Counted from the first letter of the stretch, positions 1 through 11,640 are shown. The stretch is 64,000 bases of DNA from Endothia cerciana (GCA_026119935.1 JALRMH010000019.1:1-64000); one strand, 5' to 3'. A program made the numbers and translations. Notes: generated by a model not told the origin, from the letters alone.

Positions 1-66
1 TTTAACAATTTTACATTGTCCCACCTTTCTCCCCGGTTGTTTCATTTTTACTGCCCATGGGCATAT

Positions 67-134
67 CCCCCCGAACCCCCCCACCCCCCCCCCTCGCCCC
101 CCCCCCCCCCCGCTTTTTTTTTTTTTTTTTTTTT
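67..134. repeat. poly-C tract followed by a T21 run
   Basis: An almost pure C tract (67-111) is followed by 21 consecutive T (114-134). It lies just beyond the 3' end of the minus-strand gene that stops at 179. It is low-complexity sequence with no coding potential. Similar C/G runs recur through the window close to gene ends. Confidence 0.9.
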
Positions 135-178
135 CTGGACGGAGGCTGCCCAGTACCAAGTTTTTGGTCCATGCAAGC

Positions 179-586
179 TCACTTCGGCAGAGATAGCATA
201 CGAATCTCATCTTTCGCCTGCAACAACTCCCTCTTCTTCGCCTCGAGATCCAGAACGATCTTTTCTCTGTCTAATGTCTGAGTGTGAAGCTCGCGCGTGG
301 GCGTCTCCTTGATGTAGTGGCCCAGTGTCCACTTCCTGGGCTTTCTGGCCAATGCCTCGCGGACGTTGATCTCTTGAGCCGGCTTGGGATACTCACGCGA
401 GAGTGGGTCGAGTAGTTGTACCGCAAGGGGCTGGGGGTGTAGAGAGGCGGAGTATGATGGTGTCGGCGACTGTGTCTGTACGGCAGGTGGCTGGACTGCT
501 TGCTGCGCGCTGCCAGCAGATGCTCCAGAGGACTCCGAGGAGACGGAGCTCTGGCGGGAGCGTGTGTGATCGCTAGGCCCAGACAT
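179..586 (-). CDS. small conserved fungal protein of unknown function
   Basis: Single-exon frame of about 135 aa if translation starts at the MSGPSD methionine; an in-frame ATG at 676 would add 30 residues. The N-terminal half is Ser/Pro/Gln-rich and looks disordered. The C-terminal half carries a compact basic motif (REALARKPRKWTLGHYIK) followed by a charged, probably helical segment that ends in a short coiled-coil-like stretch. I know of short fungal proteins with this KPRKWTLGHYIK-like core but no assigned function. The nearer ATG was chosen because the longer N-terminus is low-complexity. Three copies of a TGTTCAACC motif lie upstream. Confidence 0.6.
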   Translation of the reverse strand: MSGPSDHTRSRQSSVSSESSGASAGSAQQAVQPPAVQTQSPTPSYSASLHPQPLAVQLLDPLSREYPKPAQEINVREALARKPRKWTLGHYIKETPTRELHTQTLDREKIVLDLEAKKRELLQAKDEIRMLSLPK

Positions 587-758
587 CGTGTCCGGTATTT
601 GTGATTGTGGTATTGTCTCTGGTGTAGAAATTTGTGCACCTATAGTTGTGTGTTGAGGTGGTCCCGGGTTGCGCATCTATTTGTAGTGTTGTCTCGAATT
701 TGGCAAAAGGCAGAAACACCCAGACTCCACACGAGGATACAGCGTCTAAATCAGTGAA

Positions 759-799
759 GGTTGAACAAAGATGAGGGTTGAACAGAAAGTGGTTGAACA
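759..799 (-). promoter_or_regulatory. three direct copies of TGTTCAACC upstream of the small gene
   Basis: GGTTGAACA (TGTTCAACC on the gene strand) occurs at 759-767, 776-784 and 791-799, spaced 17 and 15 nt. This is about 85-125 nt upstream of the ATG at 676 and 175-215 nt upstream of the preferred ATG at 586. Three exact 9-mers in 41 nt suggest a repeated binding site. The cognate factor is unknown and the regulatory role is inference. Confidence 0.35.
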
Positions 800-1130
800 A
801 AACAAACTTGAGAGAGTGTGGTGGCCCAAGGTTAAATAACGTCAAACCGGTGATGTCCTCGACAACTACACAACAATCTCAGGGTCCTGTTCGGCTGCAG
901 TGGCGACCCACTTAATGTCCGAACCACGAGGCAGGACCCTAATTTCCACCCGCGCAGAGATCCGAGAAGAAAGTTTGCTCCATCTCGGTTCGCTATAGGC
1001 AAACTCGACCCGGTGACCGCTACGGCTCGTGGGCGAGCCGGACTATCACAGGCCTTTCCTAGGGCGGTCGTTTCCTGCCGTCATGACGTACAGTCCACAT
1101 GTGACAGCACTAAGGCCTCAGGAGATGGGC

Positions 1131-1172
1131 GCGGACCGATCACTGCCGGGCGCGGACCGATCACTGCCGGGC
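1131..1172. repeat. two tandem copies of a 21-bp unit
   Basis: The unit beginning GCGGACCGATCACTGCCGGG is repeated exactly, back to back. It is in intergenic DNA and has no assigned role. Confidence 0.85.
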
Positions 1173-1932
1173 GCGCTTCTCGGCGCCCATCAGAAGAGGT
1201 CTGACGACGAGAAGAGCGTCGTGCAGCCGGGCGACATCCGGGCGACTCGTGATCGGGTCTTACTAATATCTTCTACGTACCGACGATACCGGTGCACTGG
1301 CTCCCGTGGATACCGCCTATGCGTGCACTCTTTAACACGATGTAGCACGTGAGCTGGGGGGGACGTGTTTGGTAATTTCAGACCGGTTGTCGTGGTGAGA
1401 CTGTCAGCGGGTAGTGGCGAAGAGGGAAAGCCACGGCAGATTTCTTGAGTCTCCCCCTCAGCGTTGAGTCCCTCTTCCGGGCGAGGTCACCCTCAGCCTT
1501 ACCAGCAGCGATCAAATATGGGCATGCGAGATCAAATATTGGCAGTCTGAGTTATTCATGTGACTCGCTTGCTGCTTCCGGCCTCCCCGGACCCACTCCG
1601 ATTCATAGCCCGGCCGGGGACCCGGCGATCCGGGGTCGTGGTTCACGAGATTGCTCCTCAAGTATAAGGGTCCGTTAAGTTATGAGTAGGTCGGTTGTGA
1701 AAGGCATCAGATTGTGACTGAGAAAACTACAGTGTCGTCGAACACAAGTCTCGAGACATGCGACAAGCCAGCATTGTACGAAACGTAGGCGGCAGTTTCA
1801 ATACCTGTTAACAAAACCATCTATCAATATCGACATCAACTGTCCCGGACGCCAGACTTTTCGCCTTGCCCCAACCCTATCCAACCTTCGTCAAGGTGTT
1901 GCCCCGGCCATTTCCGCACGTCGAATGTGCAT

Positions 1933-3095
1933 CTATTTCTGCTTCTTCTTGCCACTGGCCAACGGCTTTACTGGTCTAGCCGGCGCCTGATAACCCCTGG
2001 TGCCCAACGGCATGAACTTGCCTACCTGCCTCTGGTACTCCGCGTACTCGGGATACTTTCTAGCCGTGATCCACTCGGTGAGGATCGTCGACCCGAAAAA
2101 GATGGAGATCAAGCTGGCAGCACCTGTCGCAGCCCAGAAAAAGGGTGTCTTCGTCGTGTAAGCGCTCCATGCGTACAGCGAGATCCAGATCGTCTGCTCG
2201 ACGGCGAAGTTCGGATGCCGGCTGTAAGCCCAGAGGCCGGAGGTGATGAAGCCTCGGTTGAGATCGTCGGCCTTGAAGCCCTGGGGTAGCCTGGCCGTCT
2301 TCTGGTAGTCATATTTGGCATTTTGAAAATCTGCTCCGTAGTCAGAATCATTGCCCGGTTTTAAGCCCTGGGCTTATCCAGACAGACTTACCCCATTGCT
2401 GCTGGTCTGCAAACCACTCTGTAGTGATGAGGGCCAGCTGAAAGGCAACGAAGGCCATGTCAGAAGCATCGGCCTCAGGCCGGAACTGGGTGCTCAGCAG
2501 AATCGGATACACGGGGGCGGCTAGGGCGTAGAGGATGATGCTCTGCTGGAAGGAGATGAAGGTGACATTCAGAATTTTGAAGGCCCAGACTGGGACGGTG
2601 TCCCGGATGATCTCCCATCTGTAGTCTTCACTTCCAACAGTATAACCTCCCTTCCGCCAGTAGTTATACGTCAGGCGGATCTGCATCGCTGTGAGCATCT
2701 CGCCTTTCCTTCATGAGGGACTGAGTCCTACTTACGCTCCATACTGTGCTAAACGCCAGAAGTGCATCGATCCTTGAACTAGACACGCCGGCCAGCCGGG
2801 CCCAGAGGTCGAAGTGTGCGATGTAGAGGGTTGGTAAGAGGCTCCAGCACCGGTCGACTTGAGAATAATTCTTGTTGATTTCTGCTACAACCAAGAATAT
2901 TGCGCCGAAGAAGACTGAGATGGCAAAGCCAGAAATGGCCGGATTCGTCTGTGTATAGAGATCTAAAAGGTCCTGGCGACCTTGCACGACGTCGACGAGC
3001 TTATTCGGGAGCTCGTATAGCTGTGGGATGTACGGCTCGACCGTCTTGGCCCAGTCGGCGCAGTCTTCGAACTTCTGGAGGGCTGGGAGTGCCAT
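1933..3095 (-). CDS. steroid 5-alpha-reductase-like membrane protein (DUF1295 family)
   Basis: Three exons on the minus strand (3095-2736, 2680-2392, 2330-1933) with introns of 55 and 61 nt give 348 aa, the usual length of fungal DUF1295 proteins. The N-terminal part has hydrophobic segments, including one before the WSLLPTLY motif. The middle carries RLTYNYWRKGGY. The C-terminal exon has the family signature SRHPNFAVEQ and ends in a Lys-rich tail. The family is related to the steroid 5-alpha-reductase C-terminal domain (NADPH-dependent reductases) and is predicted to be multi-pass, probably in the ER or another endomembrane. The substrate is unknown. The exon 2 acceptor (GATGCAG) was chosen because it joins TVWS to IRLTYNYW in frame, as in homologues. 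Divergent from TOP3 with a 536-nt shared promoter. Confidence 0.88.
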
Positions 3096-3631
3096 GATAG
3101 CTTGGATGATAGTGGGTCTCTCTAAGGGCGTCTAAGGAGTGGGGGAGCAGTTGGCTGGGAAAAGAATATGTATTAGATGTTCGTCAAGGGAACGAGAGAC
3201 AGAGTTCATGTGCGCGTCATGGTGGATCAGGCGTTCCCGTGTGCGTTTCGACGGCGAAGCAGGGGTCCGCCAGTAGCAGGGACAAGGTCAGCCAGTATCG
3301 AAACCCCGTTAATTGCATGTTGAGATTCATCCCGAATCGATTCCAGACTTCTGGTGGACCTCGCAGCGAGCAGAGATGCGGGCCGACGGTGGGTGTGCAG
3401 ACCATGAAAGTGACATCAGGTTCGAGTTATATGGACATCTAGACGCGTCCCAGGACGCAGCGACCATGTTGAAAGCCTTCAGCACTCCCGCAGGAAGGCA
3501 CGGTCGAATGCGGACATGTCGTGAGCCAGGCAAACTCGTAACATGCTATGTAGCATCTTCTCAAGGGCACTCAGATCTACGCCAGCGTTAGAGTTTGGCA
3601 GACACGCCTTTATGGCACTGCACACTCCAAG
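3096..3631. promoter_or_regulatory. shared divergent promoter region, DUF1295 gene / TOP3
   Basis: 536 nt between two start codons facing away from each other. No coding sequence is supported. No clear TATA box or known site could be assigned by eye. Confidence 0.5.
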
Positions 3632-5837
3632 ATGACCAAGATCCTTTGCGTGGCGGAGAAGCCATCCATCTCGAAGGCCGTGGCAGGTCACTTGTCGGGG
3701 GGCCAGGTGCAAACGGTGAGTGACTTGGACGAGGTTGGAGCCCTCGAGCCGGATGCTTGTGCTGATCCGCCTCTGAAGCGCATAACTGGCAACCAGTATA
3801 TCAAGAACTACTGTTTCCAGTTCGACTTCGGTCCACCATGGGGCAACTGTGAGGTGACCATGACTGCCGTGCTTGGTCATCTCACCGGCGCAGATTTTGA
3901 AGACGGCTATAGGAACTGGCGCCATCCACCACCAGTCACCCTGTTCAATGCTCCAATCTTGACCTCGGTGGCACATGTGAGTTGGTTGGTCGCCCTGGAA
4001 TCGTGAGGGGCTCACATTGATACCTTGACCAGGACAAGAAAGACATTGCCAAGAACATCGAAGATCAGGCCAAATACGCCAGGGCTCTCTTCATCTGGAC
4101 CGATTGTGATCGAGAGGGAGAGCATATTGGTAGCGAGATTCGCGACTCAGCTCGGAGAGGCAACCCTCGAATTCAGGTCAAGAGAGCTCAGTTCAGCAAC
4201 ATTGAAAGAGCGTCAGTGAAGCTAGACCAGGCTATAACTTCGAAGTGCTGACATTCTAGAACAGACATATTTTGAATGCCGCAAAGAATTTGAGAGACCT
4301 CGACCAGAGGCAGGTTGACGCAGTCAGCGCCAGAATCGACCTGGACCTGAGGACCGGCGCTGCCTTCACCCGCTTCCTCACTAGCAGCTTGCGGCCGATG
4401 GGCGGTCCAATAGCGGATGCTATGATCAGCTATGGTAGGTGCTGCTGAAGGTCACATGGGGCACATGAGCGGCCGTCGCTAACTCTATCAGGGTCCTGCC
4501 AATTTCCTACACTAGGCTTCGTCGTTGACAGATACTTCAAAGTGCGCAACTTTGTGCCTGAGGATTTCTGGAGCATCAAGGTGACACACAAGAAGGACGG
4601 ACTCAGCGTGACGTTCAACTGGGCTCGAAACCGCCTTTTTGATAGGCCTGCCGTGACCATTCTGTTCGAGAGATGCCTAGCCACAAAGCAGGCAAAAGTC
4701 ACCAAGGTCCAGGAGAAGCCTACAAAGAAATGGAGGCCCCTACCCCTGACCACTGTCGAGCTGCAGAAGATGACAACTCGCTTCCTCCGCATGACGGGTC
4801 AACAGGCCATGTCGGTCGCAGAAGCCCTGTACAACAAGGGCTTCATCAGCTATCCGAGGACAGAGACCGATCGCTTCGACAGAGGCATGAACCTCAGGGC
4901 ACTCGTGCAGAAGCAGACACAGGACAGCCGGTGGGGAGCGTTCGCCCAGAACCTTGTAGACGGCGAGCTCAAGCAACCCAGGGACGGTCGACACGACGAC
5001 AAGGCCCATCCCCCAATCCATCCGGTCACGTATGCAGCTCCTGGCGCCTTGAATGACCAGGAAGGCCGGCTCTACGAATTCGTCGTCCGCCGCTTTCTGG
5101 CATGCTGCGCAGACGACGCGAAAGGCACTGCTACGGATATCGACATCGTGTACGGGGACGAGACTTTCCACGCCCACGGGGTGATTGTATTGGAGAGAAA
5201 CTATCTGGATGTTTATCCTTATGAGAACTGGACTGACTCGGCTGAATTGCCCAAGTTTACAGTCGGCGAGAGGTTCTCGCCTACAGAGGCGAACATGACT
5301 GAGGGCAAGACGACGCCTCCAGGGTACCTGACAGAGGCGGACCTCATCGCTCTTATGGACGCGAACGGGATTGGAACTGATGCCACGATGGCGGAGCACA
5401 TCGAGAAAATCCAAGTCAGGGAGTACGTGCAGGTTGTCGAACGGTCAGGCCAACAAGCAGGAGAAGCTGGGGATGACGATGGTGGAGGGGAGGCCCGGGC
5501 CGCGCGAGGCGGCCGCGGAGGACGAGGCCGCGGCAGCCGCGGCGGTCGAGGAGGGCAGGGCGGAGCAGCTGCCCGAGGAGGCCGGCGCAGCGTGAAGGTC
5601 TTCATCCCAACGCAGCTCGGCGTTGCGCTTATCCAGGGCTTCGACGGGATGAACCTCGAGACCAGCCTTGGCAAGCCCTTCCTGCGCAAGGAGATGGAGC
5701 TGAAGATGAAAGCGATCTGTGAGGGCGGGCTCACAAAGGATCAGTTCCTGAGGGAGAGTGTTCACCAGTACCGCACCGTGTTCGACCAGTCGATGGAGCA
5801 GCTAGATGTGCTCAAGGCTGTGAGTGGCTTGTTCTGA
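3632..5837 (+). CDS. TOP3: DNA topoisomerase III (type IA)
   Basis: Five exons (3632-3715, 3779-3976, 4033-4211, 4265-4434, 4492-5837) encode 658 aa, close to yeast Top3. The enzyme cuts and passes single DNA strands and in known systems works with a RecQ helicase and Rmi1 to dissolve recombination intermediates. The TOPRIM domain starts at once (ILCVAEKPSIS, catalytic Glu near residue 9) and carries the acidic WTDCDREGEH motif. The active-site Tyr is in GFISYPRTETDRF (about residue 331). There is no C-terminal zinc-ribbon array, as in yeast Top3. An RGG-rich low-complexity insertion (about residues 543-577) sits before the conserved FIPTQLGVALI segment. Intron 1 is 63 nt with no in-frame stop, so the frame stays open if it is retained. 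Confidence 0.95.
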
Positions 5838-8800
5838 CCGGATGGCTGAAGACGGGTCGTGAATACTGACTGCAGTTTCTGCTTAGGCTTGTCGACGGTA
5901 TATCTTTCAGCAGTAGCTTGGGGCGGGGCGAGCGGTATTGCAGGTGTCAGACGGCCACTGTACCAGCGCGAACCTGAAACCTAGGCCCGAGGTCGAGATT
6001 TGTGGTTTGAGCAGGCGTGACTCGGCTCCCGGGCTTTGGTGTCGATCTGAGGTAGGTGGTCTGTCACACGGAAGCTCATCGAGAGCATTTCTGTTCGCTC
6101 ACTGCGGTTGTGGCTGATAATCTTCCTAGTTGCAGCTCAGACGATGGCAGCAGCATGTCTCTCCAGCGAAAACCAACACATTTCCGAGGCTGCCTTGAAC
6201 CGCGTCGTAGCATTACTGGCTACACTATATTATTGCCATCGCTATAGAGACTCACTTGATATCCAGCGCAAGTTACCACACTCCGGTACGAACCGCACAT
6301 AGTCAATCTCCAGATGCCCATTGTTGATATGCACGCTCCAGAACCGTCAAGCAATAAAACTGTTGACTTCTTGAAGAATCTGCATCTCCTGACAAGATGT
6401 TCCACAACGTGACAGGAGGACACTTGCTGCAGGACACAGTAAAAAACCCAATAGCTACCGTTGTCAGACAGTGCCGACCTCACATAGACACCCCACCAAC
6501 CACAGGTCGAGCCGACGTCTGGCAGACGGCGATTCTAGGCAGAGGGGTTGTTCCTGTGCCTGTGTTGCGGTACACTCAGCTCGACGCATCTTCCTACGGG
6601 AGGGGGGACGGACTTCGATGCCCGCAGGGTCTGGCAAAAGTCTCAGGCAGCGGCCGCTCAGGCCCAACTGTGTCAATTACCGGGTGACAGTCCAAGGAAT
6701 CAGCTCAGGGACAGTGCGGCCCCAGACGTCTTGGGATAAGAGCTAAAAAAACTCTCCCCCCCCCCCCCCATGGGTAACTTGAGCGCGTGATGGCTGTCGT
6801 AGTAAGCGAGGCCGCCCAAAACAGAAGTTCGGGGCACGGCGCCCAGCCTGCGGGAGTCAGGGTTGTCCTGAGAAATTCAACGTCGACGCGCGTCGGGGTC
6901 GTTGGAAACAGAAGGAGAACCTCGGAAGGCCCTCGAGAACTGGACGGGATGTCCGTACAGCCGACTTGCTGCTTGCTTGCATCGACTATACTGTATACAG
7001 GGAGGGGGTCGTCTAGAGGTCCGGTGCTACTAACCGCCAGCGGGGGCTGGGCAGAGTTTGTAGGACGAGGCTTCACGACTCCGAACCCGAGGTGAAGACC
7101 TCACGATACCGACCATGAACTTTGTTCTGCGGGCGAGGAATGTCTCGCATCGTTTTCGGATATCAAGTATCTGGGCGAATTACCAAGGGACGTACGGGGT
7201 ATCTCGGAGGGTCACCCCTCCCCCTCCCCCGGCTCTTCTCGTGATGTCGGACACAAGTTGCCTTTATACCTCCACGCCCAGTGGTGTGCGTGTCTGGAAA
7301 GACCCATGTTGCTGGAGCAGGCCGTCGGGAAGCCCGTCGACGCACATGGCCGCTGCAGCCAGGGCGGGGTCTTGGAACGAGGCCCCGACAAGGAAGACGA
7401 CAGGGAATCGATCGAATCATCGTGCATGCTGCAGTTGCGGGAGGCTGCCATCAGCTGCGGGGCTCGCGCGAGGGTGCGCATGCCCTTGGTACCACGAGGC
7501 ACAGGCAGTGGACGGGTGCCGTCGTCGGGCATTGTGCTTTGTAGTAATACTGTGGTAGGTCGGTGGCGCTTCTGCTGCGAGGGAGCCCAGCGAGAGGAGG
7601 CCCGTTGGAACCGTGGGTTCACGGCAGTGGATGATGACTTGCTGCGCGATACGAAGCCGGATCCTCGCTCGCGCACAACAAGGATATGTCGCGTTCATTC
7701 CCAACAGTCTGTGCCCCATGGCCGGATTATGGAAAGGCCACAAGAAAACCTATACAAGATACCCCTCCTCATCCCCTCTTCATTTCATCTCGCACGACGA
7801 GGTACAGGCCGGGTACCCCATCAAGTGCGACAGCCCGACTCCTCGGTCGCTTCGTAGAAGCATCCGGAACCCGGTCTCAAAGTACTGGTGGGGACCAATC
7901 AGGTTCTTCCCAGACACAACGTGATAAGGATCGTGGTTCGCGCGGAGGGCTTGAGGGGGGCGTGTAGCCGGACACAGTGTTATACCAACGACTGTGGACC
8001 CTATCATGTAGTGATAACTAGATAGATATCTAGTCCGAAACGCGGACTTGAAATCACGCACGCTGCAGGTCGATGAGGATAAGACACATGGTAGACCCTT
8101 CTGGTGTGACCAGGTGCTAGATGGGTTCCTATAGGATATTATGCCAGTCACTAGTCTTCTAGTCGTCCTGCCCACTGCTTGATGCAACTAGTTGCGGGCG
8201 GAGCGAGAGCAGGTTGTGTGAGGCATTCTGGGCGGTGGTTTCGAGGGTGGCCCTACCCATTGCATGTCGCGGGAGGCAAGTCGATGCGAGCAGAGCTCGA
8301 GGGTTTCTGGGGGCCATCCTGACGAGAAAATAGCTGTGGGGTTATAGCAGGCGTTTTTGTGTGAATGACCTGCCACAACAACGCGAGAGTGTGACGCCGG
8401 TAGTGGTGAAGGAGGGGCCCGAGATGCCCTGAACAGTGACAGCGAGACAGAGCCTGTTTCAGTGAGGGACCAACGCCTTTGTCTTCCATCTTCAGGACAG
8501 GTTATGCGCTGGACAGCCGGACCCAGAGAGACTACCAGCTGCCATCACGTGGGATGGGATTTTGGGCAAACGGTTGCGTCGGCCACGGGAAAATATGGGA
8601 TAATTACTGTTGCATCTGGCCAGGCCGAGGGGGGAAATCACCGGTGATATTTCCAGTATGACGATCATCCCCCCTGCCCGGACCGCATCCATCCCATCTC
8701 GGAAGCGAGGATCTCGTGCACACATTTATTTATGACATGCCGCCGGGAGGGTTTCACGTTCTCTGGCATTCGAGGCCGTTCGAAACCTGGCTGGGTCGGG

Positions 8801-9224
8801 GCAGGCTGACAGTGCGAACGTCGTATGAAACTGCGCACATCTCGATGGGAGCGGGATGCGGTGAGGTCAGGGCTTGGTGGAGGAGGTCAGCCATGTAACC
8901 CACAGGCCAGGTGCCCACCAAAAACCGGGCCCTGGGCCATTTCTCTCTACCTGTAACCAACCCGGGGTAGACCGGGACAGACGGGCAAAGTGGATGCGGA
9001 TGCACCCGTCACTCGACCTTATCGCCCCCCCCCCCCCAGACTGTACCACGGTATTGAAAATCAGCCCGTTGATCGGATACCATAGAGCATCCAGTGCCGG
9101 GGCAATCAGCAGGTAGGCTGCGCTCGAGCCCGAGAGGAGGTCATCAGACCTGGAGGGCCAGGCCAAGTCAGGGCAGGAAACCCTACCATGGCACTACCAC
9201 AGTACAGCCATTCACCCTGACCAA

Positions 9225-9357
9225 TCTGTGTGCTCTGTGTGCTCTGCCTGTCTGTGTGTCTGTGTGTCTGTGTGTCTGTGTCTCTGTGTGTCTGTGTGTC
9301 TGTGTCTCTGTGTCTCTGTGTCTCTGTGTCTCTGTATGTCTGTGTGTCTGTGTGTCA
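9225..9357. repeat. (TGTGTC/TGTCTG)n microsatellite
   Basis: About 130 nt of imperfect TGTGTGTC/TGTGTCTC units, producing Cys/Val/Ser-rich chance frames in all three plus-strand phases. Simple-sequence DNA. Confidence 0.9.
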
Positions 9358-9940
9358 GTATCCCATCTCCAGTGTCCCCTGTCTCAGGATAATGGCCAAC
9401 ATGCTCATGGTTTTCCTACTATCATATACTATGTACCATAGTGGGACATGTCAGGTGCTGTGCCCTCGTACCTCTCATTGACGCTGGTATGGCTCCCCGA
9501 GGTAACCGGCCGGCCGCCACTCTTCCCCCTACACCCCCCACCCCCAAACCTACTCCCCCTTTCGCCCGTCGAACTCCGCATCCATCATCAGACACCGCCG
9601 ATTCTTCTGCCTGCTCGCACCAGGAGAATTTACCATGCACATGCCATAGTCATACACGTGCCGTAGATCTCACATCTCGCCGTGGCTGCACTGTCCGGCA
9701 GGGCTGGGGCTGGGCTGGGCTCAGCAGGCTCGCCGTCTCCGGCCCATTACGGATACCCCCTGTCTTAGCGGTATCAGCAGGGGTGGTAGATACAAGCAGG
9801 GTACTTGACCGACCCATGTTCTGGCACCCGCAGAGACCACAAACCAAGCCCACGGCACAAACCACTAGGCGCGATTAGAGGTTAGACTAGGCATTGATCA
9901 CACTCACTCACACTACCGACATACGCCTCCCGAGCCCATT

Positions 9941-10002
9941 CAGTCCCAGTCCCAGTCCCCAGTCCCCAGTCCCCAGTCCCCAGTCCCCAAGTCCCCAGTC
10001 CC
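9941..10002. repeat. tandem CAGTCC(C) repeat
   Basis: About nine copies of a 6-7 nt unit (CAGTCCC / CCAGTCC) in the pyrimidine-rich DNA upstream of the Stb3 gene. Unit length varies by one C, which suggests slippage. Confidence 0.9.
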
Positions 10003-10387
10003 TCCTTCCATCCCACCGGGCTCACCCCCCCCCCCCCAACCCACACACACACCCTTCCAAGATCTCACTCTACACAGTACCCAAACCCTGTCCTGCCCTT
10101 GCCATGCCTACACCACCATGGCTTACATTACATCTATCAGGCCGTGGCCATGGCCCTGCGCGTCTCCCCTCCCTCCTTCTCCTCCAACAACAACACCAAA
10201 TCGAAATCAACACCAGCAATTCTGCACAAAGAGAGTCATCTCCTGTCACAGTACCGATAATCGCGTCAGCCCTGTCAGCCTGCCTACTCAACCCACCCTT
10301 CTTTTGATCCATCGTCCTTTACTCGATCCGGTCAAAAGGACACAGTCACCTGCCATCCACCACGGTACTTCGCTTCCTGGCATCAAG

Positions 10388-10528
10388 GTACGTGTGACTC
10401 ATACGACACGCTTGCGCCTCCTGATACTCTTCTCCCCCCCCCTCTCCCCCCCCCAGACCGCGTACAACCCGGTGCGTCTTCTCTCTGTGTCCTCCACCAC
10501 TAACCACCCGTGTCTTTCATCATCACAG
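10388..10528 (+). other. probable 5'-UTR introns of the Stb3-like gene
   Basis: Two intron-like segments precede the start codon. The first is 10388-10456 (donor GTACGT, polypyrimidine tract, CAG acceptor). The second is 10472-10528 (donor GTGCGT, a CTAAC-like branch site, CACAG acceptor). Both lie in non-coding leader. The assignment rests on splice-signal quality only. Confidence 0.45.
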
Positions 10529-10557
10529 ACACCTTGTCCCAAAGAAGCACCATCGAT

Positions 10558-11355
10558 ATGGCATCCATGGCATCTGCTGCTCGCGATATCCAGGCGACCT
10601 CGGGCCGAGACAACTTAACTGATGTAGCGGCTCGGAGCGTCCCTGTGACAGAGTCTCATCCCTTACCCCTTCCCACCCCTCCGAACTCCGTATCCCCCGG
10701 CCTGCACCCCCATGGCCTGCGCGCGCAGCTGCTCAGGGCCAAGTTCGAACCCGGCGTTCCGCATCTCGACCTGCACGACGCGGATAGTCATCCGCAGTTC
10801 GGCACCGGCGCGCATCCGTGCCTCGATTCTCCCCCGGATGATCCCGCCGGCGCTCTGACGCCAGCGATGCTGGCGAAATACCATCTGCCAGAGATCCTGC
10901 TGAATCATGGTCCGCTGGCCATTCGGCACATCACGGGTTACCTGACCACCTCCGTCCCGGGCTTCGCCGGCGTGGCGCCGGCCAAGGCCCGGAGACTCGT
11001 GGTCGGCGCATTGGAGGGTCGAGGGAGTGGTGGTGAGGGCGGCGGTCCGAACGGCGACGTGGTGTTTGAGAAGGTCGGCTGGGGGCGGTGGGATGCTCGC
11101 CGGAGAGGTCAGCCGACACGCGACTCCGCAGCCCACATGGTCCACGATCCATCTCCGCCGTATATGTCGGGCATCCCCATCGCGGGAGGGGCGACCTGGA
11201 GCAACGAGCGTACGCGCATAGGCGGGTCTCTCTCGAGCTTGCGCGACTCGCCGGTCTTTTCCCATGACGACCGCAGGTTTCACATGGACGAGGACCATGC
11301 TGACAATATGTCACTGGATGGCTCCGCCTCCGCCTCTTGCTCCGAGGCCCCGGAC

Positions 11356-11387
<32 letters not shown>

Positions 11388-11640
11388 CGACATTCCTATG
11401 GACGACCCGGAGGACGTCACCGACGAAGAAGACTGGGCCGCGATCGGGGCTGCTGGCTTGCGTGCTGCCTCCTATTCCCAGTCGGCTGGTCGTCCAGGCA
11501 CCTTCCCGCCCCGTTTCACTTCTTCCGGGATGGTCAGGGCTCCTCGTGCGACCAACTTGGACTATGCAGCACTCGCTGTCAAACCCGATGCGCAGGAGCG
11601 CGAGGCCATCGAGGCTCTCCTGAGTCTCGGTTCTGTTTAA
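10558..11640 (+). CDS. Stb3-family Sin3-binding protein homologue
   Basis: Single exon, 360 aa from the MASMAS start; an in-frame ATG 48 nt upstream (10510) lies inside a probable UTR intron. Residues about 100-200 match the Stb3 domain: LTPAMLAKYHLPEILLNHGP, a conserved HITGYLTTSVPGF stretch, and a C-terminal FEKVGWGRWDAR. In yeast, Stb3 binds Sin3 and the RRPE element (TGAAAATTTT) of ribosome-biogenesis and other growth genes. A similar nuclear role here is inference from the family. The C-terminal half is disordered with an Asp tract from a GAC repeat (11353-11392) and ends in a conserved-looking EREAIEALLSLGS helix. An RRPE-like site occurs about 6 kb away upstream of RLP24. Confidence 0.85.

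Larger units (their letters stand above)
587..1932. other. intergenic region, 1.3 kb
   Basis: No convincing coding sequence. It holds the promoter side of the small minus-strand gene, including three TGTTCAACC copies at 759-799, and a direct 21-bp duplication at 1131-1172. The rest is mixed-composition sequence ending at the 3' side of the DUF1295 gene. I saw no tRNA B-box-like sequence. Confidence 0.6.
5838..10557. other. 4.7-kb region without a convincing gene
   Basis: Open frames here (up to about 200 codons) resemble no family I recognise, are Arg/Pro/Ser/Gly-rich and overlap one another on both strands, as chance frames in GC-rich DNA do. The region holds poly-C runs near 6756-6770 and 9028-9038, a TGTGTC microsatellite (9225-9357) and a CAGTCCC/CCCAGT repeat (9941-10002). 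At the right end is a pyrimidine-rich leader with two probable 5'-UTR introns of the Stb3 gene. I saw no transposase, reverse transcriptase or tRNA. Confidence 0.55.

Noticed and set aside
2681..2735. Alternative acceptor giving exon 2 of the DUF1295 gene a start at 2698
   Set aside because: It would make a 37-nt intron, too short for a fungal intron, and insert six residues not expected before the RLTYNYW motif. The downstream GATGCAG acceptor gives a 55-nt intron and the conserved join.
7258..7857. 199-codon plus-strand frame
   Set aside because: Several overlapping frames on both strands, no recognisable domain, mixed composition; most likely chance.
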